Positions 54,032-61,174 of a stretch of DNA of 64,000 bases are shown in pieces. Both the position numbers and the translations under genes were made by a program. The notes under the pieces are model-generated. The model had not been told where the DNA came from, did not search any database, and was given only the letters and a program-made list of their open reading frames with translations. This DNA is from Flavobacterium daejeonense DSM 17708 (lineage in GTDB: Bacteria > Bacteroidota > Bacteroidia > Flavobacteriales > Flavobacteriaceae): the NCBI RefSeq assembly GCF_000425425.1, contig NZ_AUDK01000018.1, positions 1 to 64,000 on the forward strand, read 5' to 3'. Numbering within the stretch: the first letter of the stretch is position 1; each line of letters opens with the position of its first letter.

Positions 54032-54487
54032 CTATTTTACTCTAACCGCTTTAGGAACTAATAATTCATACTCCCCACCATGACGCAATACATCGCGTAC
54101 AATGCTGGAACTGATATAAGAAGTACTGGCAGCTGTTAATAAGAACACCGTTTCTATTTTAGATAAATGTCTGTTGGTGTGAGCAATGGCTTTTTCAAAT
54201 TCGAAATCGGCAGGGTTACGCAGACCACGCAGAATGAAATTAGCGCCAATTCTTTTGCATAAATCAATTGTTAGCCCTTCATAAGTAATCACCGAAACTT
54301 TAGGTTCGTTTTTGAAAGTTTCTTCAATAAAGCGTTTGCGTTCTTCCAAAGGAAACATGTATTTTTTTTCGGCATTGACCCCAATGGCAATCACGATTTC
54401 ATCAAATAACGGAATCCCTCTTTTGATAATATCTTCATGACCTAAGGTAATAGGATCAAAAGATCCCGGGAATATGGCTTTTCGCAT
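54032..54487 (-). CDS. coaD: Pantetheine-phosphate adenylyltransferase
   Basis: 151 residues. PGSFDPITLGHEDII gives the nucleotidyltransferase GxxDPxTxGH motif and SYISSSIVRD the second ISSTxxR-type motif. It converts phosphopantetheine to dephospho-CoA. Confidence 0.95.
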   Translation of the reverse strand: MRKAIFPGSFDPITLGHEDIIKRGIPLFDEIVIAIGVNAEKKYMFPLEERKRFIEETFKNEPKVSVITYEGLTIDLCKRIGANFILRGLRNPADFEFEKAIAHTNRHLSKIETVFLLTAASTSYISSSIVRDVLRHGGEYELLVPKAVRVK

Positions 54488-54627
54488 TTATTTTGAGTTT
54501 CTAAGATTCTGAGTTGCTAAGGTACAAAGTTTTTTATTTTGGATGTGTATTACTCATTAGTAGGAATGGTAAAGAGAAGATGATTTTCTTAATAAATAAA
54601 AGCTATGAAATTTCGTAGATTTTGTGT

Positions 54628-54969
54628 TTATTTTATTTCCAAGCAGGCTATTTCTTTAAAGTTTTCATCATAAATAAAATCCTCAATTATTTGTTTTCTT
54701 GAATTAATAATTTCAGCCAGAAAGTCTGTTTTTGTATTGCCAAAGCGAAACTAAATTATTTTAGGAGGATGTCCTTTGAAATTTGATAAATCAAAAAAAT
54801 CAGCATCGAATGTTATAATGGTATATTGATTCTTTTTTGCAAATTCCCAAATTTCTATATCGGAGTAATTTTCAATTCCAAGTTGTCTGACTTGTTTTGC
54901 TTCGGGAAAATTAGTTTCAATTTTGGAAATAATTCTAAAAGAAATATTTTGATCGAATAATAATTTCAC
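54628..54969 (-). pseudogene. DUF5615 PIN-like toxin interrupted by an amber codon
   Basis: A GTG start at 54969 overlaps the antitoxin stop by 4 bp and gives KLLFDQNIS, the usual DUF5615 N-terminus. The frame continues through TIITFDADFFDLSNFKGHPPKII and then meets TAG at 54751-54753. At that position the family usually has Trp (KIIWLR), one base from TAG. After it the same frame runs 40 more residues (FRFGNTKTDFLAEIINSR onward) to TAA at 54628, giving 113 codons in all. So the toxin appears truncated after residue 72 of its normal length, probably inactive, or rescued by readthrough. Confidence 0.75.
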
Positions 54970-55190
54970 GATGCAATTTGAATTTTGTGTTCTCTGTCGG
55001 CGGCATAGGAAAGACATGCTCTAATTTGGTTTTCGTTAAGTTCCGGAAAATCTTCAATAATATCTTCAAAAGACATTCCGTTTGCTAACCAATTTAAAAC
55101 ATCAAAAACGGTAATTCTGGTACCGATGATTGTGGGTTTCCCAAATCGGGTTTCAGAATTTATGGTGATATATTGTTTGTAATCAATCAT
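54966..55190 (-). CDS. DUF433 antitoxin
   Basis: 74 residues with the DUF433 pattern YITINSETRFGKPTIIGTRITVFDVLNWLANGMS, FPELNENQIRACLSYAADRE. DUF433 proteins are HTH antitoxins partnered with DUF5615 PIN-like toxins, as here by a 4-bp overlap. The antitoxin is intact although the toxin gene is broken. Confidence 0.88.
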   Translation of the reverse strand: MIDYKQYITINSETRFGKPTIIGTRITVFDVLNWLANGMSFEDIIEDFPELNENQIRACLSYAADREHKIQIAS

Positions 55191-55267
55191 ATTGCATTGT
55201 TTTTTACAAAGTTAATGAAATAATTAGTTAGTTGACCACAGTTGGAGTTTGCTAATTGTAGAAGAAC

Positions 55268-55306
55268 AACCACAGATTTAAAAGTTAATCCTTCAAATCT
55301 GTGGTT
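55268..55306 (-). terminator. Hairpin downstream of ddl
   Basis: A perfect 12-bp stem (55268-55279 AACCACAGATTT with 55295-55306) 8 bp past the ddl stop codon. No clear minus-strand T-run follows, so the termination call is tentative. Confidence 0.5.
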
Positions 55307-55313
55307 AAAAATA

Positions 55314-56285
55314 TTAAGCTAATGCCAATTCAATCGCATTGGTAAATAAATCCTGAAGAGAAATGCCGGCTGCAGCTGCCTGTTGCGGAATTAAACTTTC
55401 GGTGGTTAATCCCGGAATGGTGTTCATTTCCAGCATGTGTGGTTCGCCATCAACAATGATGAATTCTGAACGGGAGAAACCTTTCATTTTCAATACTTCA
55501 TAAGCACGTTTTGCGATAGCACCTACTTTTTGAGTCATTTCGTCAGAAAGCCTTGCCGGAGTGATTTCCTGAGATTTTCCCTGATATTTGGCTTCGTAAT
55601 CAAAGAAATCATTTTCCGAAACGATTTCTGTAATTGGTAAAACAATCATTTCGCCTTTGTAATTGATAACTCCTACCGATACTTCAGTACCGTCCAAGAA
55701 GCTTTCAATGATGATTTCGTTGTCTTCTTTGTAAGCAGTTTCAATAGCTACAGGCAATTCGGCTTCGGTTCTTACTTTTGAAATTCCAAAACTCGAACCG
55801 GCTTTGTTTGGTTTTACAAAACAAGGCAAACCTACTTTGTTGATGATTTCGGTAGTGTTGATTTCATCGCCTTGATTTAGGTAATAAGAAACCGCTGTTT
55901 TAATTCCGTATGGTTTTAAAACGGATAATAAATCTCTTTTGTTGAAAGTCAATGCTGCCTGATAATAATTGCATGAAGTTTGCGGAATGCCTAATAATTC
56001 AAAATAAGCCTGCATCAATCCGTCTTCGCCCGGAGTTCCGTGGATGGCGTTGAAAACACAGTCAAAACTGATTTTTTTGCCTTCAACCGTTACTGAAAAA
56101 TCGTTTTTGTCAATTGGAAATTCATTGTTGGCATCGTCCACATAAACCCATTTTTCTTTGAAAATATGGATGCGAAAACCTTTGTATTGGGTTTGGTCTA
56201 AAAATTTGTAAACTACGTTACCGCTAATCAATGAAATTTTGTATTCACTGGAATAGCCGCCCATGATGATGGCAATGTTTTTCAT
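55314..56285 (-). CDS. ddl: D-alanine--D-alanine ligase
   Basis: 323 residues, ATP-grasp fold. GGYSSEYKISLISG, GTPGEDGLMQAYFELLGIP, KPNKAGSSFGISKV and the C-terminal MLEMNTIPGLTTESLIPQQA identify Ddl. It makes the D-Ala-D-Ala dipeptide for peptidoglycan. It is divergent from a PASTA-domain protein gene. Confidence 0.95.
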   Translation of the reverse strand: MKNIAIIMGGYSSEYKISLISGNVVYKFLDQTQYKGFRIHIFKEKWVYVDDANNEFPIDKNDFSVTVEGKKISFDCVFNAIHGTPGEDGLMQAYFELLGIPQTSCNYYQAALTFNKRDLLSVLKPYGIKTAVSYYLNQGDEINTTEIINKVGLPCFVKPNKAGSSFGISKVRTEAELPVAIETAYKEDNEIIIESFLDGTEVSVGVINYKGEMIVLPITEIVSENDFFDYEAKYQGKSQEITPARLSDEMTQKVGAIAKRAYEVLKMKGFSRSEFIIVDGEPHMLEMNTIPGLTTESLIPQQAAAAGISLQDLFTNAIELALA

Positions 56286-56322
56286 TTAGTTTCGTTTGTA
56301 TGATAAATATCGATTTTTTAGC

Positions 56323-56338
56323 CCCGATAGCTATCGGG
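56323..56338. repeat. 16-bp perfect palindrome CCCGATAGCTATCGGG
   Basis: A perfect 16-bp palindrome between ddl and the PASTA gene. It resembles short palindromes seen repeatedly in flavobacterial intergenic DNA; number of copies cannot be checked here. Confidence 0.6.
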
Positions 56339-56416
56339 AAAGCTCCTAATCTTGGCTATGGCTCAGGTTAAGGCGCATAAAACAAAATTATCATTTTTTT
56401 TGAAACGAAATAGCTT

Positions 56417-56424
56417 TATCTTTG
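56417..56424 (+). promoter_or_regulatory. -7 element of the PASTA gene
   Basis: TATCTTTG matches TAnnTTTG, 20 bp before the ATG at 56445; the nearest TTG (56400-56402) leaves a spacer of 14 nt, shorter than usual. Confidence 0.5.
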
Positions 56425-56444
56425 ACACCTATAAAAATTATTCT

Positions 56445-57062
56445 ATGAGTTTACGTAAATACTTAACAAGTCGCGTTTTTTTTACACAAGTCTTTTTGGC
56501 CGCTTTAATTATTGCCGTTTTAGGTTATCTTTTTATGCATTGGCTGACTTTTACCACCGATCACGGACATGAAATTACGGTTCCGGATTTAAGAAAATTA
56601 ACCGAAGAACAAGTGGAAGAGAAGTTGGACGAATTAGACTTAGACTATGTTTTGTTGGACAGCGTAGATTACCGAAGTGATTATCCAAAATTTAGTGTGG
56701 TACAGCAGGATCCTTTACCGGGCGAAAAAGTAAAAGAAGGGCGTAAAGTATATATTAAAATTAACAGTTCCGGTTTTTCATCGGTAAAAGTACCTGATTT
56801 GATTGAGAAAACGTATCGTGAAGCAGTACCCACTTTAAGAGCTTTAGGACTGGAAGAAGGAACAATTACGTATATTCCAAATCTTGGAAAAGATATGGTT
56901 TTGGAAATGCGTTACAAAGGAAGAAATATAAAACCGGGTGACCGTGTTTTGAAATCTTCTAAAATTGATTTGGTTTTAGGAGACGGAAAAGCGAGTTATG
57001 AAGAAGATATTGTAACCGATACGATTGCCAACCCTACAGAAGAATTGCCGAATGAACAATAA
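56445..57062 (+). CDS. PASTA-domain membrane protein
   Basis: 205 residues from ATG at 56445, which follows a good -7 element; an earlier ATG at 56352 would extend into the promoter. One membrane helix (about residues 12-36) precedes three PASTA repeats facing outward (VPDLRKLTEEQVEEKLDELD, PLPGEKVKEGRKVYIKIN, VPDLIEKTYREAVPTLRALG). PASTA domains bind peptidoglycan stem or beta-lactam in kinases and penicillin-binding proteins; here there is no catalytic domain. The end overlaps rluD by 11 bp. Confidence 0.85.
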   Translation: MSLRKYLTSRVFFTQVFLAALIIAVLGYLFMHWLTFTTDHGHEITVPDLRKLTEEQVEEKLDELDLDYVLLDSVDYRSDYPKFSVVQQDPLPGEKVKEGRKVYIKINSSGFSSVKVPDLIEKTYREAVPTLRALGLEEGTITYIPNLGKDMVLEMRYKGRNIKPGDRVLKSSKIDLVLGDGKASYEEDIVTDTIANPTEELPNEQ

Positions 57063-58095
57063 TATTGAGCCGATTGATTTAGAGGAAGACGAATTATTTG
57101 AACATTATAAATTTGAAGTTCCTAAAGGGCAGGCCTTTTTGCGGATTGACAAATATTTGATGGGATTGATTCCTAATGCTACCCGAAATAAAATTCAAAA
57201 TGCGGCTACCGAAGGGAATATCTATGTTAATAATGTGCAGGTAAAATCCAATTATAAGGTGAAGCCTTTTGATATTATTACCATCATGTTGACGCATCCG
57301 CCCTTTGAGAATCATGTGTTGCCTGAAAATATTCCGTTAAATATAGTTTATGAAGATGAAGCTTTGCTTTTGATTAATAAAGAACCGGGATTGGTGGTGC
57401 ACCCGGGACATGGAAATTACACTGGGACTTTAGTAAATGCTTTGGCTTTTCATTTTGAGAATTTACCAATGAACAGCAGTGAGCGTCCGGGATTGGTACA
57501 TAGAATTGATAAAGATACTTCGGGCTTGTTGGTTATTGCCAAAACTGAGGCGGCTATGACGCATTTGGCCAAACAATTTGAAGCCAAAACTACCGAAAGA
57601 GAATATGTTGCCTTAGTTTGGGGAAATGTCAAAGAAGACAGTGGTACGATTGAAGGGAATTTAGCCCGTCATTTGAAAGACCGTATGCAAATGGCTGTTT
57701 TTGATGATCCCGAAATTGGAAAACCTGCCATTACACATTATAAGGTTTTAGAACGTTTTGGTTATGTGACTTTGGTTTCCTGTATTTTGGAAACGGGAAG
57801 GACACACCAAATTAGAGCCCACATGAAGCATATTGGGCATCCGTTGTTTAATGATGAACGTTACGGTGGTCATTTAATTTTAAAAGGAACTACATTTACG
57901 AAATACAAGCAGTTTGTTGAAAATTGTTTTAAAGCCTTACCAAGACAGGCTTTACACGCCAAAACACTTGGCTTTGTGCATCCAAATTCCGGAGAAATGA
58001 TGCGTTTTGATACAGAGCTTCCGGATGATTTTAAGGAATGTATTGAAAAATGGCGTAATTATTCGAGGTCGCATCACGCAGAAGAGGAGGAGTAA
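57052..58095 (+). CDS. rluD: 23S rRNA pseudouridine synthase, RluD type
   Basis: 347 residues from ATG at 57052. An S4 RNA-binding domain (about 30-95) precedes the RluA-type catalytic domain with HRIDKDTSGLLVIAKT (catalytic Asp) and the later ETGRTHQIRAHMKHIGHPL motif. It pseudouridylates the 23S rRNA stem-loop near helix 69. The ATG lies inside the PASTA gene's last codons. Confidence 0.9.
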   Translation: MNNNIEPIDLEEDELFEHYKFEVPKGQAFLRIDKYLMGLIPNATRNKIQNAATEGNIYVNNVQVKSNYKVKPFDIITIMLTHPPFENHVLPENIPLNIVYEDEALLLINKEPGLVVHPGHGNYTGTLVNALAFHFENLPMNSSERPGLVHRIDKDTSGLLVIAKTEAAMTHLAKQFEAKTTEREYVALVWGNVKEDSGTIEGNLARHLKDRMQMAVFDDPEIGKPAITHYKVLERFGYVTLVSCILETGRTHQIRAHMKHIGHPLFNDERYGGHLILKGTTFTKYKQFVENCFKALPRQALHAKTLGFVHPNSGEMMRFDTELPDDFKECIEKWRNYSRSHHAEEEE

Positions 58096-58120
58096 TTTTT
58101 ATTCATTTATAAATAAACAA

Positions 58121-58154
58121 AAATCCCGTTTTGAGAGTTTTCAGAACGGGATTT
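58121..58154. terminator. Bidirectional terminator between rluD and the GH28 gene
   Basis: A 10-bp stem (58121-58130 AAATCCCGTT with 58145-58154), extendable by G-U pairs, with A- and T-runs on opposite sides between convergent genes. Confidence 0.8.
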
Positions 58155-58171
58155 TTTAGGTTTAGTATTTT

Positions 58172-59551
58172 TTATTCTTTGGGGCTAACGGTAAAATTCT
58201 GAACATTTTCTTTGATGTATTTTTCTTTTCCCTCCACTTTTTCGGCTGTTACATTTTTTAGCGAAATGTTACGAACGGGTAATTCTTTTTCTCCTTTGAT
58301 TCTGGAAATAAATTGTACATCTTTGGCTTTTACATTTTTCAGATAAACATTAGCTATTGGTGTTAATTTGCGCTCAATAGTTGGAACTAAATCTCTCCAT
58401 TGGTACAATACATCGGTTTCGATTCCTAGGATTCCTAAGTCAATTTTCCCCGAAGTAACATTTTGTATATAGATATTATTGACAAAACCGCCGCGGCGTT
58501 CGTTGGTTTTTATGAATAAAAGGTGGTTCAATTTAGCTCCGTCCACAACATTACATTTTTCAACAAAAACATTTTCAATTCCACCTGATAATTCACTTCC
58601 AAGTGCTACCAACTGATGTCCGTTTTTTACATTTAGATTTCGGATAATGATATTTTTTGAGGGCGTTTTTAAGCGCCAGGCATCTTGATTTCTACCTGAT
58701 TTAATCGAAATAGCGTCATCGCCTTGATCCAGAATGCAATTTTCAATCAAAACGTTTTGTGACATTTCGGGGTCAATTCCGTCATTGTTATGACCATGTG
58801 CAAAAACTTTGATTCCTCTTATCACAATATCTTTTGAAAGATAGGGATGAACCGTCCAAAAAGGACTGTTGGTAATCGTAATGTTTTCCATCAAAATGTT
58901 TTCGCAACGGTTAAACTGAACAAATTGCGGACGAAAATTGGCCTTTCCGTTTACCATTTGGCGTTCTTCTACTGGTTTGTAATAAGAAGCCATCATGTAT
59001 AAATTTTTTAAATTTTCCATATGTTCTTTAGGTCTGGAAAACCATTTTTTCCAAATATCCATTTTAGCTTTTATTTCTCCCTGACCTGTAATGGCAACAT
59101 TTTTACATTGGTAAGCATAAATCAAAGGGGAATAATTATAGCATTCCATTCCTTCCCAAGTGGTGTGAACGGCAGGTAAATAATCATTTGGATCTTCAGA
59201 AAAAAGCAACAATGCTCCTTTGTTTAGATGTAGATTGACATTACTTTTAAAATGAATTTTTCCGCAAAGCCATTCGCCTTCAGGGATAATTACATTTCCT
59301 CCGCCTTGTTTATTAGCCTCGTCAATGGCTTTAGCAATCGCCTGACTGGTTTTTTCTTGGTTGCCTTTTAGGGCTCCAAAATCGGTGATGATAAAATTGG
59401 GGCATTTGCTAAAATCCGGTATGTTAATTTTAGTGGTGCCAAAGGGAGCTTTTACTTTTATTCGCTTAATTGCTATTTTAGAAGAATCAGTTTTAAAAGA
59501 AAAAAGACAAAGGGAAAGTATTAAAGTACTGTAAATAAAAATTTTTTTCAT
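58172..59551 (-). CDS. GH28 polygalacturonase-like glycoside hydrolase
   Basis: 459 residues with a signal peptide. Right-handed beta-helix with GH28 landmarks: GHNNDGIDPEMSQNVLIENC (first catalytic Asp), DQGDDAISIKSG (two acidic residues) and NGHQLVALGSELSGG. IKTNERRGG matches the RIK-type motif. The enzyme probably cuts pectin or a related polysaccharide in the periplasm or outside. It has no adjacent susC/susD genes here. Confidence 0.9.
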   Translation of the reverse strand: MKKIFIYSTLILSLCLFSFKTDSSKIAIKRIKVKAPFGTTKINIPDFSKCPNFIITDFGALKGNQEKTSQAIAKAIDEANKQGGGNVIIPEGEWLCGKIHFKSNVNLHLNKGALLLFSEDPNDYLPAVHTTWEGMECYNYSPLIYAYQCKNVAITGQGEIKAKMDIWKKWFSRPKEHMENLKNLYMMASYYKPVEERQMVNGKANFRPQFVQFNRCENILMENITITNSPFWTVHPYLSKDIVIRGIKVFAHGHNNDGIDPEMSQNVLIENCILDQGDDAISIKSGRNQDAWRLKTPSKNIIIRNLNVKNGHQLVALGSELSGGIENVFVEKCNVVDGAKLNHLLFIKTNERRGGFVNNIYIQNVTSGKIDLGILGIETDVLYQWRDLVPTIERKLTPIANVYLKNVKAKDVQFISRIKGEKELPVRNISLKNVTAEKVEGKEKYIKENVQNFTVSPKE

Positions 59552-59676
59552 CCGGGAGTTTTTAGGTTAATTATATTGTAAATAAAATGATTGCTGTTCA
59601 ATTGTAACTCCATTTTTTGTGAAGCAATACAAAAATATAAAAGCATTTTTTCAAAAGTATCCTGATATAAACCCAG

Positions 59677-59708
59677 ACACCCCGCCTAAATTATTCTAAG
59701 CAGGGTGT
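59677..59708. terminator. Weak hairpin between the GH28 and AhpD-like genes
   Basis: ACACCCCGC (59677-59685) and GCAGGGTGT (59700-59708) pair with one mismatch, 22 bp past the AhpD-like stop at 59730; the T-run is on the plus-strand side. Confidence 0.4.
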
Positions 59709-59729
59709 TTTTCGGATTTGTAATCTAAT

Positions 59730-60164
59730 TTAAGAAGCAGGTTCTAAATGCGTACTGATGGCAATTCTGTTCCAGGCATTGATGGTAATTACCGCCATGA
59801 TAATTTGTGCAATTTGCTTTTGATCGAAAAATTGTTCAGCTTTTGCATAGGTTTCTTCAGATAATCCTTTGTTAGTAATTAAGGTGATTTCTTCTGTAAT
59901 AGCCAGAATTACTTTTTCTTCTTCCGTGAATAACTGGGTTTCACGCCAGGCGTTTAAAAGAAAAATGCGTTGGGTGGTTTCTCCGTATTTAAGCGCGTCT
60001 TTAGTATGCATGTCTATACAAAAAGCGCATCCATTGATTTGAGAAGCACGAATTTTGATGAGTTCTTTCTGGATTTTAGACAATTGTGTTGTTGCTAAAT
60101 AACCTTCTAAAGCATACATTGCTTTAAAAGCTTGTGGTTCTGTTTCGTTAATGTTTACTCGCAT
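59730..60164 (-). CDS. Carboxymuconolactone decarboxylase/AhpD-like protein
   Basis: 144 residues from ATG at 60164; an ATG ten codons earlier is less likely. The AhpD-like motif INGCAFCIDMHTKDAL gives C46, C49 and H53, the peroxidase/disulfide reductase active site. The protein may be a thiol-dependent peroxidase or reductase. A Crp-family regulator gene lies 67 bp upstream on the same strand. Confidence 0.9.
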   Translation of the reverse strand: MRVNINETEPQAFKAMYALEGYLATTQLSKIQKELIKIRASQINGCAFCIDMHTKDALKYGETTQRIFLLNAWRETQLFTEEEKVILAITEEITLITNKGLSEETYAKAEQFFDQKQIAQIIMAVITINAWNRIAISTHLEPAS

Positions 60165-60231
60165 AATTGTTGTTTTATATTTTGAACAAAGCAAAGTTCA
60201 GTATTAAGAAACAGTAAAAACTTAAACTGGT

Positions 60232-60807
60232 TTAAGAACGGTTCTTTTTTCTGATTTCGCTTAAATATTCCGGGGAAAAACCGAGGAATGAAGCTATCAG
60301 ATATTGCGGGATACGTTGGACAAATTCGGGGTGATTTTTACAAAGATGTTCGTAAAATTCTTCTTTAGTAAAGTCATATAAATATTTTATCCTCATTTGC
60401 GAAGCAGCATAAGCGCGTTGATAGATAAATCTGAAATAACGTTCCATTTTAGGGAATTGTTCGAGTAATTTTTCCTGAGCATTACGGTCTAAAACCAAAA
60501 TTTCCGAGTTTTCTACGGCTTGGATGTAAAACGAAGTGGTTAATCCGTGTTCGAAAGCTATATTATCTGTAATCCACCAATTTTCAATAGCAAATTCGGT
60601 TGTTTGTTCGGTTCCTTTGTTATTGATAAAAAATTTTCTCAAGCAACCTTTTGATACAAAAAAATGTTGTTTACAGACGTTGCCTTCCAAAAGCAGATTC
60701 TCTTTTTTATTCACTTTAATTATTTTGAAATAATGCTTCATTGCATTGAAATTTTCATCGCTGATTAAAGTGAATTTATGGATATGTTTTTTTAAAACTT
60801 CATGCAT
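60232..60807 (-). CDS. Crp/Fnr-family transcription regulator
   Basis: 191 residues. An N-terminal cyclic-nucleotide-binding-like domain (FFVSKGCLRKFFINNKGTEQTTEFAIENWWITD) is followed by a short C-terminal HTH (RIPQYLIASFLGFSPEYLSEIRKKN). No Fnr-type Cys cluster is visible. Such small flavobacterial Crp proteins often regulate one adjacent gene; here the likely target is the AhpD-like gene. Confidence 0.88.
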   Translation of the reverse strand: MHEVLKKHIHKFTLISDENFNAMKHYFKIIKVNKKENLLLEGNVCKQHFFVSKGCLRKFFINNKGTEQTTEFAIENWWITDNIAFEHGLTTSFYIQAVENSEILVLDRNAQEKLLEQFPKMERYFRFIYQRAYAASQMRIKYLYDFTKEEFYEHLCKNHPEFVQRIPQYLIASFLGFSPEYLSEIRKKNRS

Positions 60808-61174
60808 GATAAATTCCTTTTTTGGGTATTAAAGTCAAAAAATCTTTGCTTCAATCACAAAGGTAAGAAAGCTGTTTTTTATGTGTATTCTAATTGTGAA
60901 CGAATACTCGATAGTTGAAAAGTTAAAGTTGTGTTTTTTACATTTGTTTTAATAAATAAGCACTGTTGTTGTTAATTTGTGTTGTTGTGTCGATTAAAGA
61001 AGTGTAAAATTGAGTTTTTTTAATTTTGGCTAATTTGAAGATTATTTAGAGTATGAACAAATTAGCGACAATATTCATAAAATGCATCCTGACTTAAGGG
61101 TTGATTTTTGTTAAAATTAGTATAAAATATTTGAAAGGAATTCGGTATATTTAATATCATAAAAATTGGGGCTT
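60808..61174. other. Divergent intergenic region
   Basis: No gene is seen. It holds the upstream regions of the Crp-type gene (minus) and the histidine kinase (plus). It is AT-rich, and no strong promoter consensus stands out. Confidence 0.4.

Noticed and set aside
54970..55017. ATG start at 55017 for the DUF5615 toxin
   Set aside because: The first 16 residues would lie in antitoxin coding sequence and do not match the family; the GTG with 4-bp overlap does.
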